From Fasciola hepatica (lineage: Eukaryota; Platyhelminthes; Trematoda; Plagiorchiida; Fasciolidae): a DNA stretch of 64,000 nucleotides. Every line of letters begins with the position of its first letter. Position 1 is the first letter of the stretch. Shown here piece by piece: positions 1 through 10,458 of the stretch. The translations under genes were made by a program, and so were the position numbers. The stretch is taken from positions 9,286,501-9,350,500 of the forward strand of contig CANUEZ040000103.1 in NCBI GenBank assembly GCA_948099385.1, written 5' to 3'. The notes below the pieces were generated by a model. The model had not been told where the DNA came from, made no database searches, and saw only the letters and a list, made by a program, of their open reading frames with translations.

Positions 1-675
1 ATCAGTGGTCACGATAGCAGGGCAACCGAACTGACTCACCCAACCGGTTAGAAATGCTTTTGCAGCTTCCTCTGAGGTTGGGCGAGGAATAGGTATGGCC
101 TGTGGCCAGCGAGTGAAACGATCTACGCAAGTGAGGATGTAGACGCAGCCATTGGATGGCGGAAGTGGCCCCACGAGATCCACATGCACATGATGAAAGC
201 GTGCGTCCGGTTCGCAGAATGTGCCTAAAGTAGATTTGGTGTGACGCTGTATCTTAACTCGTTGGCACTGGAGACAAGCACGAGCCCAAAGACGTACGTC
301 ACGTTTGACGCAAGGCCAGACGAATCGCTCGGTGACTAGTTTCACTGAGGCGGTTACCCCTGGGTGCGATAAGTTGTGGAGGCTGGTAAAAACTCGTCGG
401 CGAAAACTGGCAGGAACTAGTGGTCGGGGTCGACCTTGTGACACATCGCAAATGATAGTTACGTCCGAAGTTGGAAGGGCCACTGGCACTAGGTGCAGGG
501 AGCTGTTGTGTCTGAGTTGCTCTACCTCAGGATCTGTCGTTTGGGCTGCGGCGATTGCTTCTAGGTCTATGCCCATGGGTAGTGGGTAGTCGATATTGTG
601 AACGCGTGAGAGTGCGTCTGCTACGGGATTGTGTGCCCCAGAGACGTGTCGAATGTCCGTAGTAAACTGCGAAAC
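1..675 (-). pseudogene. pol: Pol C-terminal part: integrase, incomplete at the window edge
   Basis: Reading on from the stop at 676 in the same frame gives the integrase. The HHCC zinc finger is seen as HNLSHPG ... WARACLQCQRVK (about 240-360). The start of the catalytic core is HVHVDLVGPLPP (first catalytic D) and the second catalytic D is in AIVTTD at the very edge. The third residue (E) is outside the window. Integrase inserts the cDNA into host DNA. Apart from the stop before it, the visible part is open. Confidence 0.85.
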
Positions 676-1440
676 CTAGTCTAAGTGGCGAATCTCGCGT
701 GGCGAATCTCGGTCAGAAGCTGACTGGAGGGCGTACACTAGTGGTTTATGATCTGTAAACACTGTGAACAATTGACCCTCGAGTATGTGCCGGAAGTATC
801 GGATACCCAAATAGATTGCCAGCAGTTCTCTGCTGAACGTACTATATCGGGATTCCGAAGGCTGGAGACGCTTGGAGAAGAAAGCTATTGGTTGCCATGA
901 GTTGTTGACGAATTGCTGCAACACTGCTCCAACAGCCGTGTCCGAAGCATCTGTTCCTAATGCCAGGGGAGCAGAAGGAGCGGGATGTGCAAGGAGTGCT
1001 ATGTTGGCGATAGCATCCATGATCAAAGTAAAAGCTGCCTGCGCCGTGTCGGAAAAAATGAATTTCCGCTTACCTTCACGTAAAAGGTCTGTTAGGGGCT
1101 GCATTATTTCGGCGCAGTGTGAGATAAAGCGGCGATAAAAGTTAACTAGGCCAGAAAATTGGCGCAACTGTCGGTAAGAGTGAGGCTCAGGATAGTCGCG
1201 AATTGCCGCCACCTTGTCAGGCAGGGGCTGTATGCCTGAGGCTGAGATTTCGTGACCTAGGAACGTGATGGTCGTCCTACCTAATTCGCACTTAGCAGGG
1301 TCAATGGTTACACCGTGTTGACTGAGGCGCTCAAAAAGAGCACGCAGGTGTGTCATATGCTCTTCTTTTGAAGAACTTGCCACCAAAATATCGTCTAAGT
1401 ACACGTAGACATTCTTCAAACCGCGTGTTGCCTCATGCAT
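676..1440 (-). pseudogene. pol: Pol middle part: RT palm/thumb and RNase H
   Basis: Carries the RT active-site box VYLDDILVAS (YLDD) about 12 residues in, then FLGHEIS and the connection region. The RNase H follows, with LALGTDASDTAVGAVL (catalytic D), SRELLAIYLGIRYFRHILEG (catalytic E) and FTDHKPLVYAL (catalytic D). All three acidic residues are present. The frame ends in a TAG just after the RNase H and resumes in the same frame toward integrase, so this is a single point stop. Upstream it is joined to the protease/RT part by a frame-shifting deletion. Confidence 0.88.
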
Positions 1441-2459
1441 AAACCTTTGCTGAGCCCAAAAGGCATGCGCAAAAACTCGAATAGTCCGAATGGAGTTGTG
1501 ACAGCGGTTTTAGGGATGTCAGCCTCTGCTACTGGGATTTGGTGGTGGGCTCTGACGAGGTCGATTCTGCTGAAAACAGAACAACCAGACAGAGTAGAAG
1601 TAAGATCTTGAATATGTGGAATGGGGTACCTATCCGGGACAGTAGCCTGGTTGAGGGCCCTGTAGTCACCGCAGGGGCGCCAATCGCCATTAGGTTTAGG
1701 AACCATATGAAGGGGCGAGGCCCAAGGGCTACTGGACGGGCGTATTACGCCTAATTCCAGCATGTGTTTAAACTCAGCCTGTGCTACGCGGAGCTTGTCT
1801 AAGGTCAAGCGGCGTGGTCGGCTAAATGCTGGGGGTCCTTTATTGACAATATGGTGGGCAACGTTAGTGGTCACCGCGGGAAGGGGGCCAGATTGTCTTA
1901 GCATTGCCGGGTAAGCTGAAAGTAGGTCTGCGTACGGGTGTTTGGCCTGCGGTTCGATGTAAAGGGGCGTGATGTGATTCACGGAGGAATACGACCCGGT
2001 TACGGAAAGAGAAGTCTGCCGGTCGACAACTCTCCGGCCTCGTGCATCGATCAGGAGGTCGAAATGGTCTAGGAAACCGATGCTTAGTATGGGATAAGGG
2101 ACGTCTGCTACTATGAACACCCAGCGGAAGGTGCGGCGTAGTCCTAAGTTGAGTGTGAGTGACTTATGGCCGTAAGTAGCAATGGGAGTGCCATTGGCAG
2201 CACGGAGTTGTTGGACTGACGGGTTCGTTGCATCACCTGCCTTCTTTGGAATGACACTTACTGCTGCACCGGTGTCAATTAGGAACAGGCTATTGGAAAC
2301 TAAATCTCGGACATGCAACAGACGACTGCTATTATGGCTGCCGACCGCGTTAGCCGTCGGAACGCTTCGGGATATTAGTTTCCCTGTTTGGCAGCTGGGA
2401 AGGTGCAACCAGCTTCGCAGCGCCGAGCCTTCTCCCCAAACCGTTCGTGGTATCGACAA
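1416..2459 (-). pseudogene. pol: Pol N-terminal part: aspartic protease and RT fingers/palm
   Basis: 347 residues in the -1 frame relative to Gag. The protease is recognised by [14 protein letters not shown] (catalytic D in DTG) near residue 60. RT motifs follow: the proline-rich entry [11 protein letters not shown], then [12 protein letters not shown], then [15 protein letters not shown] with the first catalytic Asp of the palm, then [10 protein letters not shown]. After the MPFGL motif the frame is lost. The next RT residues continue in the neighbouring frame at 1440, and about seven residues normally present between these motifs are missing, so a short deletion has shifted the frame. The product would stop before the second catalytic Asp pair. 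Confidence 0.88.
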
Positions 2460-3196
2460 TACGCTGATCGAGATGGGTTAACCAGGCGGTTAGGGGAAGG
2501 GCTTCTGAGACGTTCACGTCGGTCAGAGTTGTGATAAGATATATGGTTTCTACAGTGAGAACAACCAGGAGAGGAAAAACTTCTGAAAGCCCGCTCGAAA
2601 GCAGCTATCAGAGTGTCCTCGGAGTGTGTTCCTACGGTGGGAGCTGTGGTCTGGGGGCTTCTCGAGTTTGTTACGGCGGTAATTTGTGGATGGTACCGGT
2701 CCATATTACCGTCCGCTAGTTTAGCCGCTTCTGTGAGCTTAAGGTGGCTGGAAACCTCGAGCAGTGCTTGAATGTTGGGTGGTAGTCGCTGTACCCACAA
2801 CTCTTTAAGGACGTTTTCCTCTAAAAGTTGCCCTGCCAGCTGCTGCATTTCTCTCAGTAACGCAGAGGGCTTCTTGCTACCTAACTCTGTCCCTTGGGTC
2901 AGCCGTTTTAGTCTGGACGATTCTGACGGTAAAAGACAAGAGATTACCGCGTCTTTCACGGCTGTGTAAGAACTGTTATTAAATATTACGTCGCGTATCT
3001 GAGTAGCAACGTCACGGGGAAGGCGACCGATAGTCCACAAGTAACGGGTTCGTTCGCTTGTAATTCTATGTGATTCAAACTCTGCCTCCAACATATGAAA
3101 CCAGAGTTGAGGGTCATCAATAAAAAACTGAGGGACGGCTAGGGAGACTGTCGAAACGGACGGTTCCGGGTCAAGTTTACGGTCGTTGCTAGCCAT
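2375..3196 (-). CDS. gag: Gag of the CsRn1-type gypsy element
   Basis: An intact 273-residue frame that starts at the only sensible ATG after the primer site. The first about 180 residues contain the typical gypsy-type capsid pattern, opening around [19 protein letters not shown], where each element particle protein binds RNA and assembles the core. Near the C terminus (about residues 247-265) is a Cys/His box with spacing C-x2-H-x9-C-x3-C (C-RY-H ... C-EAG-C). That spacing is the CsRn1-clade hallmark. The frame overlaps the pol frame by 85 bases, and pol is in the -1 frame, as expected if pol is made by -1 frameshifting. This is the best-preserved gene of the element. Confidence 0.88.
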   Translation of the reverse strand: MASNDRKLDPEPSVSTVSLAVPQFFIDDPQLWFHMLEAEFESHRITSERTRYLWTIGRLPRDVATQIRDVIFNNSSYTAVKDAVISCLLPSESSRLKRLTQGTELGSKKPSALLREMQQLAGQLLEENVLKELWVQRLPPNIQALLEVSSHLKLTEAAKLADGNMDRYHPQITAVTNSRSPQTTAPTVGTHSEDTLIAAFERAFRSFSSPGCSHCRNHISYHNSDRRERLRSPSPNRLVNPSRSAYCRYHERFGEKARRCEAGCTFPAAKQGN

Positions 3197-3403
3197 AGTT
3201 GCAATGGTATATCAAATGTAAAATGATATAAAGAAGTCAGTGCAGCAAAAGTGAAACACTTATTATATGGATATGATAAAATATATATAAGGGATATGGT
3301 AACTGATATCCGGAATTTACCGTTAATATATCGGAAAAGTGTATATGTAAACGAATAAATGTGATTGAGGGACTTACGAATGTCCTTCGAGAATTAATTT
3401 GTT

Positions 3404-3417
3404 GTTCGGGCTCACCA
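3404..3417 (-). promoter_or_regulatory. Candidate tRNA primer-binding site
   Basis: The minus-strand sequence TGGTGAGCCCGAAC starts with TGG, complementary to a tRNA CCA end. It lies between the probable LTR and the Gag start. CsRn1-group elements are known to prime from a host tRNA at such a site; which tRNA is used here is not determined. Confidence 0.45.
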
Positions 3418-3692
3418 GTTTAGGATTTATCTCAGTTAAGTCAGGACCTGCTCCCGTATAGAATCTATAACCCGTGGTCCTCGGTATGTGACACGATAGC
3501 AAATATACTCGGCAGCGCGCAAAGCAGAACTCAAAACGCTGGAGTGGGACAACGTCTGTATTGGAGGAGCGCAACGGCGTGCAGACGACGTACACAGGCG
3601 GAGCAAGTGGCGCCACCAAAAACGGTCATTGTTCAAATAAACAAATTTGTTAGTCTTTGTCATCGAGTGCTTTATTGGTAGCAGTACATACA
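3418..3692 (-). repeat. Probable 5' LTR of the gypsy element
   Basis: On the minus strand the segment begins TGTATGTACTGC, has AATAAA about 20 bases in, and runs to just before a TGG-starting primer-site candidate. That gives about 275 bases. The terminal dinucleotide before the primer site is not the usual CA, so the 3' boundary is uncertain, and no second LTR is available in the window for comparison. Confidence 0.5.
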
Positions 3693-5900
3693 TCCTAATT
3701 TATTAGCGTGGCTATAGGCAGTGAGAGACTGCAATATGATCTACTAAATATCGAAAAAATGAAAGAGAAGTGGTGTTGGGATGGGTACACAGACGAATGT
3801 GAGTCATGCTTTGAGTTATAGCCCTGAATGTAGGAGGTGAATCCACTGCTGATCAAGGGTGGCAATGGAATAGATCTTGGTATTGAGCACAGGAAAATGT
3901 TCAGGCATGGAACATAGGTGTCCGCTTGAGGTGCACAGGTAGTAAGGACATAGTGTTCGGCCTCTATCAAAGGGCGGGTTTTAGGAGACGCACTCACTGA
4001 CTGGCAACATAGCATGAGGGACAGTTAATTAATTGAAAGAACTTTATTAATTGTTTTTTTTTCGGGTAACCCCGAGATATGCTGCAACGCAAGGTCGAAC
4101 GGTACAATCGGAAGTGTAATCCGAACTCTGAGAGGGTGATTCCAGTATGCACACTCGATATAGTAAAGAAGAAAGTATTCTAGTCACTTCTCATGGTGGC
4201 GCCCGGCAAATTTGAACTCAAGGTCAAGTGGCCAAGCCGGCCGAAGGAAAATTCGAGCAACGGCCGTGTCCAAGGTGGTTAATACGTACGCCTTGGGCGG
4301 CTTATTTGAATAGTCGATCCAGTAATGTGAAACAAACGCAAATGGTGTAGTTTGTTTATAGAGGTTAGGTTTTAGTTGATGGTTATATGCTCTTTCTCTA
4401 GTCGTTCTCTTCTTTAGTGCTGTTGAAGTGAATTTTACAAATTCCAGTGTTGCTTTGTTTTGTTACTTAAGAAACTGGAAAAACTATCTGCAAAACGGAG
4501 TTATTGTTCTTTGGAAAAGGAGAGATCTGATGGATAATATTTACATTGTTTCTTTGGTAATAGGTACCTAGTGTTGAATATGTTGAAAAGCTCTGAAATA
4601 CCAAGTTGTAGACAGCGCTAATACTTGCCGTTGGAATAAGTGAAGTATTTTCCTCGCTGTCTTTTAGCTGAGATATTCATTGAGACAAATCCCTAACATG
4701 CCAATAACTCCAACTTCGCTCAATCGAATAACTTACCGATATAGTATTCTCGATCTTCTTGACCTTAACCACTAAATTACCACCATATGAATCCCGTCAC
4801 TTAGTTGCTCACAGAAAATGAGACTCAAGTGCCAACCTTTATCGCATCTGTAAAAAAGGTAGAAAAGGAATGGCACTGATTTTGGCGTGGTTCCGAAATG
4901 GGCCTTGGTAAGCTTTCACGTGTTCCGGCCGTGCAATGGACACGGCGGTAGTTCCCGTTGTGACAAGCTGCTCCATGGAAATGTGTCTTTCGTCCACAAA
5001 TCGCACGCAGGACCTATTAAACATTCTCGCTCAAGTCCATCGACGGCCCATTTTCTCTGCGTACGCTGCAGGTAGGCGTACAACCTCTCTATGGGGCAGC
5101 GTAGTACACAGCACGTGGCAACGGACTGACGGAACTGCGGCTCACGAGCATTCATTTACATGACCGATTGGCTAATCAAAATTCATTAAGACAAATTAAT
5201 AAGTAGTACTAAACAAATACAGAGAAGGAACACCGGTTAAAATTTAACAATGGAAAAGAGAATTTCCAATTCCTACAAGAAAAAGCAATAAACTGTGACA
5301 TTCATTTTTCCCCCATTCATGTCACAACAGCTGAGTGATGCTCTATATCAAAACCTCGCGAAAGATTGGGTACTCCTCCGGCTAAGTGCAGATGAAGCTG
5401 GTTGTTAGTTGTAGAATTTTACTGAAATATTACAAACAGGGGGACTGCTCAACAAGGGAATCGAATAGAAATGACGGGTATTTGTTTACCCTGGGGTTAA
5501 AGTAGATTCCAAAGAAGTCTCCAACCAGCCATTGTCCCCCATGTTGTTTAAAATGGCTTAAAATTGAATATCAAACGATTAGAGGAGTGAAATAGCGGAC
5601 AGAGAACAAGAAAAACTCTTCGAAGTTTACCTCCACAACTTTCAACGACCAACTGTCGGTTGGGTCAGTTTATTACCCACTGAAGAACTCAAGTCTAAAG
5701 AGAGAAAATGCCTAGGCGGTGGTGGAGGAAGTGGCCAGATGTAAAAAGATAATCGTTCAGCAGGTGGTTTGCCTTAAGAAAAGAAAGATATGGTGCACCA
5801 ACAGGGAAACGGAAACTGGGCGACAGATCACTGTGTGGTGCGTAACCACGTTACTCGCTAATCTGAAACTATCGTAGCAAAGTCGACTCAGAACGGCACC
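3693..5900. other. No gene recognised
   Basis: Only short unrelated open frames. At 4204-4245 a short stretch (TTTGAACTCAAGGTCAAGTGGCCAAG-like) resembles a segment found in the R2 repeats at 14.58 and 20.58 kb, so a scrap of that family may lie here. The open frames at 4839-5163 overlap on both strands and show no family motif. Confidence 0.4.
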
Positions 5901-5902
5901 GA

Positions 5903-6012
5903 AACCGATCTGTTTTCGGCCGGATTTTGACCGATTTTTCATCGGTTTTTACTACTACGCCAATCGGTTATCCATCGCCTTTCCGTCGGTTAGTTTAGTA
6001 GCCGTTTCATGC
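5903..6012 (+). repeat. Array of about ten degenerate 11-bp repeats
   Basis: The sequence can be cut into consecutive 11-mers such as TTTTGACCGAT, TTTTCATCGGT, CGCCAATCGGT, TATCCATCGCC, TTTCCGTCGGT, with T-rich first positions and CGG near positions 8-10. The units are diverged but the period stays at 11. The reverse complement resembles the array at 9945-10120. Confidence 0.65.
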
Positions 6013-6063
6013 AGATAAACATTGAATTTATACAAAGGAAATGGACGGCCGATATACCGTGCA

Positions 6064-6081
6064 ATCATCATCATCATCATC
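6064..6081. repeat. Six ATC triplets, probable 3' tail of the RTE element
   Basis: A perfect triplet run at the downstream end of the RT frame. RTE LINEs usually end in short tandem repeats. It lies 52 bases from the 11-bp array at 5903-6012. Confidence 0.6.
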
Positions 6082-6308
6082 GTACAGCGTTCAACAGTAG
6101 GGTAAACCGCACTGACCACTGCCAACACGATCGCCACTGTTCGTGGTTCGCTGCCATATCCTTCAGTGTCTCCAGACAACTGGTAGACGGATATTTTGGA
6201 CCCAAACCACGAAGACGTGAAGCACCTACTTTTCCTAAGTCTGCTGTACAATTTCTCATTCCTCGCTGCCACGTCATCTGTTGACCTCCCCGTTGTCTCT
6301 TCCACTCC

Positions 6309-8288
6309 CTAGGAGAATAGGACACGGCACGGTGGACGTGTGTCCGCCATACGTAACACGTGTCCTAACCAACGAAGTCTACTAAGCTGGATACGTTGCG
6401 ACAGAACGCTCTCTGAATTAGTGCCCAATACTCGCTTTCTCACCTCATCGTTGCTTACTCTGGTATTCCATCCAATCCTAGTGATACTACGTAAACATCG
6501 ATGGTCGAAAACCTCGAGACGACGAATATCTTCAGCACGCAAACTCCAAGTTTCGCAACCATACAACAAAACTGAACGCACAGTGGCACCGTATACACGA
6601 CCTTTCAATTTAAGTGAAATATCAGGTCGGCGCCACAAGTGCTTCAGTCCAGCGTACGACGCTTCAGCCTTGGATATCCGCGTGCTCACCTCTACTACTG
6701 TGCTCCCATCCGTCGTCACGCAGCTACCGAGGTAGGTGAAGTGGTCGACAACTGACAGCACCTCCCCATCGAGCATCAAGCTCGGAATCGTTGACGTCCA
6801 GTCTTGTAACATCACCGTGCACTTTGAAGGTGCAAAGCGTATGCCAAATGGAGCTACAGCTCTTGCGAGATTATCTAGTGCACGCTGAGCATGTTTCGTG
6901 GATTCGAACAAGCAGACAACGTCGTCTGCGTAATCTAGGTCACATAGCTTTTTACTATTTCCTAGTTTGATGCCCACATCCTAAATATTTTCCAGCGCCC
7001 TTTCCATCATTTCGTCCATGACGAAGTTGAAAAGGAATGGAGACAAAGTGCATCCCTGCCGAACACCACTGGTCGTTTCGAACCGACCGGATAGTTCACC
7101 CCAACGCGGCCAAAAGTATGAGAATACAATTATCTCATTAGGTTCACGAACTTCTAGGGCATACCTTTCCGATGAAGAACACTGAAAAGCGACTTTCGAT
7201 CAACTGAATCGAAGGCGCATTTCAGGTCTGAGAAAATCATTATTGTCGGTCGACAATGTGTGACGCGTTTCAAGTAGTCGGCGAAGAGTAAAAATCTGGT
7301 CGATGCATTCTCGACCTGGGCGAAATCCAGCCTGTTAATCGCGGACATTTCTCTCGCAAGCCGGTGTAAGACGGTGCAGCAGAATCGAGGCTAATACTTT
7401 GGTGACTATCGGAATTAAGTTAATCCCACGATGGTTACTGCAGTCATTGCGTATTCCCTTCTTGAAGATGGGACCAATCAATGACTCGCTCCATATTACC
7501 GGAATACGCTCCCCGTTCCAAATGTCACGGAGCAAGGCGGTAAGTGATTTTATCAACGCCTCACCACCCAGTTTGTAAAGAACTGGAGGAAGTTCGTCGG
7601 GACCTGCCGCTTTTCCACGCTTTTGTAATCGAATAAATGACTCTACTTCTACTTCTGATGGGGGCTCCAGTGATACCACCCAAGGAGTCACAGTTGTTGA
7701 CACGAGAGTAACTACACTAGCGTGCGGCCAGCTAAACTGTCCCTCGAAGTACTCGGCCCATCGGTCAAGCCTTTGCTGTTTGTTATGGATGGGTTCTACA
7801 TTTCTATCGCAAATAGTTTCCTTGACCTGGATGCGCCGTCCACCGGTGTCACGAATAAGTTTGAACAGTCTTTGACTGTTACCTGAAGCAGCTACTATTT
7901 CCATTTCTTCGGCTACATTGACCCACCAATTTTCGCGATCATTCTTAAGGCTTTTCGTAACTTGTCTTTGCAGCTTTCTCCGCATCTTATTCACCTCCTT
8001 ACGGTTCGAATGCTGACGCTTTTGCTCCATTATACTCAACGACTCTTGCGAGATCCAGTGTCTTTGACGGACAACGGATCGAGGACCACAGGCGAAACCT
8101 GCTGCAACGTGCATCGTTTGTTTGATATAAGCCCAATGCTCATCTATATTACTGTTCGTCGTAGATCCTAGCTCATGTGCTAACTTCTGCTCATAACGGG
8201 TGCGCACTTCTGGATCACACAAACGTTGCACAGCTAATCCGGTTTGCGGTTTGCGACGATGACCATGGAGCTGGAGAGATAATCGCAT
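6309..8288 (-). pseudogene. RTE-like reverse transcriptase domain
   Basis: The first part (7335-8288) holds the linker and RT N-terminal motifs, ending with SLIGPIFKKGIRNDC and the NHRGINLIPIVTKVLASILLHRL box. The middle (7154-7348) is in another frame and has MIFSDLKCAFDSVDR, the first palm Asp. The last part (6309-6977) returns to the original frame with LDYADDVVCLFES (catalytic DD) and the conserved tail FTYLGSCVTTDG, LLYGCETWSL, RWLGHVLRM. The GxPQG box lies in the poorly readable 6977-7154 stretch. The domain order and tail are those of RTE elements. One frameshift pair and a stop make it a pseudogene. Confidence 0.85.
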
Positions 8289-8471
8289 TAAAACTAAGGC
8301 ATGGTCCGACTCTACGTACGTGGACTAGTAAGATCTACACTTCTGAACAGAACTGCGCCATCGGTAGCTTACGGCGATATGGTCAGTTTGACTAAAAGTA
8401 CCTGTAGACTTAGAGCGCCATGTCGCTGTGCGACGCGAGCTGTGTCGGAAATTTGTGCTAGACAAGAACAA

Positions 8472-9407
8472 TCAATTGTCTGCACAAAACTGGGGAAGTC
8501 TATCCCCGTTATCTGTACACTCAGCAGGCAAAGCACAGCGCCCACCTAAACAGGCTTCTGACACACTAAGTTTGCCAACTCGTGCATTGAAGTCACCAGC
8601 TAGCACTACAATGTCGGAACCTTTACTGCTGCGAACGAGAGTGGCGATTTCACCATAGAACTCATCTTTCTGCGCGTCTGAGCTGCAGTTTGTTGGGGCG
8701 TACGCCGAGATCACGAACACATTGCCTTTAACACAACTATCCTTTCGAACGCTGACTGACCCTTGGAGTCTCACAGCACATAGACGACTGTTAACAGGAA
8801 TCCAGTCTAAAAGGGCAGCCTCAGCCTTGTCAGTCAAGACCATACCTACACCACGTTGACCCACAGCTCTAGCTGCTTCGACTCCTGAGGCACGCAGAAA
8901 ATGCCTCGATGAGATACCAGGAGCAATTAGTTGAATTACACTGCTCGAATACTGGATACGCGTTTCACTTTAGCAGCAAACATCAATCTTCAGAGAATCT
9001 ATTGTGAGCGCTAGGCACGCCTGCTGACCAACCTGCACGAGTGTACGCACGTTGAAGGAGCCGAGATTCAGAGGCTGCCGAAGCTTGAGAAAATGTGAGT
9101 TACCAGGCAGGGGATTATTCCCGATACTACTTGACAGTGAATCGTTGCGAGTATCGACCGTGTTATCAGTGGGAGCATTATTGGTGGAGAGATGGGGCGA
9201 AGAGGGATGGTTAAGGACAGAAGACAAAGGTTGAATAAAAGAGAGGGAACTCTGAGCATTAACACACTTATCACTACCCACCCCGCTCGATGCAATGGGC
9301 AGCGCGGTCCTGATTAGCCTGCGCGACGACCGATGCAGTATGGAATTCTTTGTATTCGTGCAGTTCATGGAAGATGTTGGACGGGTACTGCTAGGGTGTC
9401 CAGCCAC
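8472..9407 (-). pseudogene. RTE-like endonuclease domain
   Basis: The endonuclease opens with LNLGSFNVRTL (the N of the first catalytic motif), followed by a stop at 8970 directly before SETRIQ (the motif with catalytic E). It continues with GVGMVL, NVFVISAYAPTN, and VVLAGDFNARVG (catalytic D and N). About 110 residues of Ser/Thr-rich leader precede it. The domain nicks target DNA to prime reverse transcription. A second stop ends the piece at 8472; the missing SDH-like motif is read further on as YVESDHALVLMRLSL around 8290. Two stops make it inactive. Confidence 0.82.
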
Positions 9408-9944
9408 AAAGCAGGAGAACGATTTGAGTCCTCATCCAAAGCCTTCAGTTCTAACAAGAACCTATCCGCAAGGCAGCGGGATGACTTAGTGGAAGCCCAT
9501 TTGCTTGGACCAATTATTCTTCCACTGATTTTTCCGACTGGATTGCCAGCTAAAATCGACCCCTAACCTGGAGGACCAGGATACTGGACTTTGTCTGACC
9601 TCTACCCATCGACCTGTCAGATGTGATTGCATCTCCGGCTTAAGAAAGCCATCCTGTAGAGCTCTTTGGGTCATAGAGGCGCGCAAGCCATCACCACGTC
9701 AAGGTGCAGTCTCGTCGTGATGGACGTGCAATGCTTGCTTGGTATTTTATTTCATTGTATTCCCCTAATTTATCGAAAGTTCTGAAATCCTCGGTACAGA
9801 TCGCTCTATTCAATTAACTAGAAATGGGTAAATTAGGTCAATTACTCGGGAAACCATAAATTAATGGATAGAAAGGGGCATCGTGATACGTAATTTGGGC
9901 TGGTGAAATAAGTCAACGAGGCATAAGGCCCACCTCAAAAAAGT

Positions 9945-10120
9945 GACACAAATTGCTCGAAAACGGATGAGAAACCGTCCGAAAACCGGTCTGAAACCAA
10001 TCAGAATCCGTCCGAAAGCCGAACAGCGTAAAAAACCGATGGGAATTTGGCAAAAGTTCAGCCGAAAACCCATCGGTTTTGGAGTGGTTTTTAACCGACT
10101 TATGAGCGGTTTTTGCGAGT
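9945..10120 (+). repeat. Array of about sixteen degenerate 11-bp repeats, changing strand midway
   Basis: Clear units at 9956-10021: CTCGAAAACGG, ATGAGAAACCG, TCCGAAAACCG, GTCTGAAACCA, ATCAGAATCCG, TCCGAAAGCCG. After about 10065 the same period continues in the other orientation (TTTTGGAGTGG, TTTTTAACCGA, CTTATGAGCGG, TTTTTGCGAGT). The array can therefore fold back: AAACCGATGGG at 10033 pairs with CCCATCGGTTT at about 10069. Confidence 0.7.
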
Positions 10121-10392
10121 CATTTGAAATACCTAATAAGCTTCATTTACTTCTTTCCAAAACCTCATTTTCGTAATGCGGTGGTCATTTTTATATTCGA
10201 ATGAAATATTTTTCGAATAATTGTCGTCATCTTTTTTGAGGAAGTAAAATGGAGGAACTGTACTGAGCTCCTCAGAACATTTCAACGAATCAAACTAAAC
10301 ATTTGTATATAATGCCAACGGAGCATTGCACATCGCTTTGGTCGTCAATTTTCCTCGTGTCAACTTATCGTTCATCTGTGTAAAATGGTTAA

Positions 10393-10458
10393 TGAATACA
10401 CCGACCGAAGACCGACCGGAAATCGACCGAAACCCAAACGAAAATTCAATCGAAAACC
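10393..10458 (+). repeat. Six degenerate 11-bp repeats
   Basis: Consecutive 11-mers ACCGAAGACCG, ACCGGAAATCG, ACCGAAACCCA, AACGAAAATTC, AATCGAAAACC. Same period and CCGAAA core as the array 270 bases to the left, in the same orientation as that array's first half. Confidence 0.6.

Larger units (their letters stand above)
1..3692 (-). mobile_element. CsRn1-type Ty3/gypsy LTR retrotransposon, cut by the left window edge
   Basis: Read on the minus strand, the order is probable 5' LTR, primer site, Gag, protease, RT, RNase H, zinc-binding and core integrase. This is the Ty3/gypsy order (integrase last). The Gag Cys/His box has the spacing C-x2-H-x9-C-x3-C, which is known for the CsRn1 clade of flatworm and insect elements and differs from the usual CCHC knuckle. 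The 3' end of integrase and the 3' LTR lie off the window. Pol carries a short deletion with frameshift in RT and one in-frame stop between RNase H and integrase, so this copy is not autonomous, although Gag is intact. Family assignment rests on motifs, not on an alignment. Confidence 0.9.
6064..9745 (-). mobile_element. RTE-like LINE, nearly full length, decayed
   Basis: On the minus strand there is an apurinic-type endonuclease followed by RT with a DYADD box and no RNase H. That is the layout of RTE-clade LINEs such as the schistosome SR2 group. The 3' end is marked by a run of six ATG/ATC triplets (6064-6081), a usual kind of RTE tail. The 5' side reaches about 9690-9745, where the minus strand has a stretch beginning with ACGTGGTGATGGCTTGC upstream of the endonuclease. 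The single long frame is broken by three in-frame stops (near 8970, 8472 and 8340) and by a frame change within 6977-7348. The pieces at 9407, 8864, 8288 and 6977 all share one frame, showing recent decay. Confidence 0.85.

Noticed and set aside
3695..4015. 106-codon minus-strand frame next to the gypsy LTR
   Set aside because: No motif; ends at the probable LTR boundary by chance.
4839..5163. Overlapping frames on both strands that might be an exon
   Set aside because: No motif, no splice context that favours one frame, and equally long frames on both strands.
6009..6284. Plus-strand frame with a His run
   Set aside because: The His run is the ATC triplet tail of the RTE-like element read on the wrong strand.
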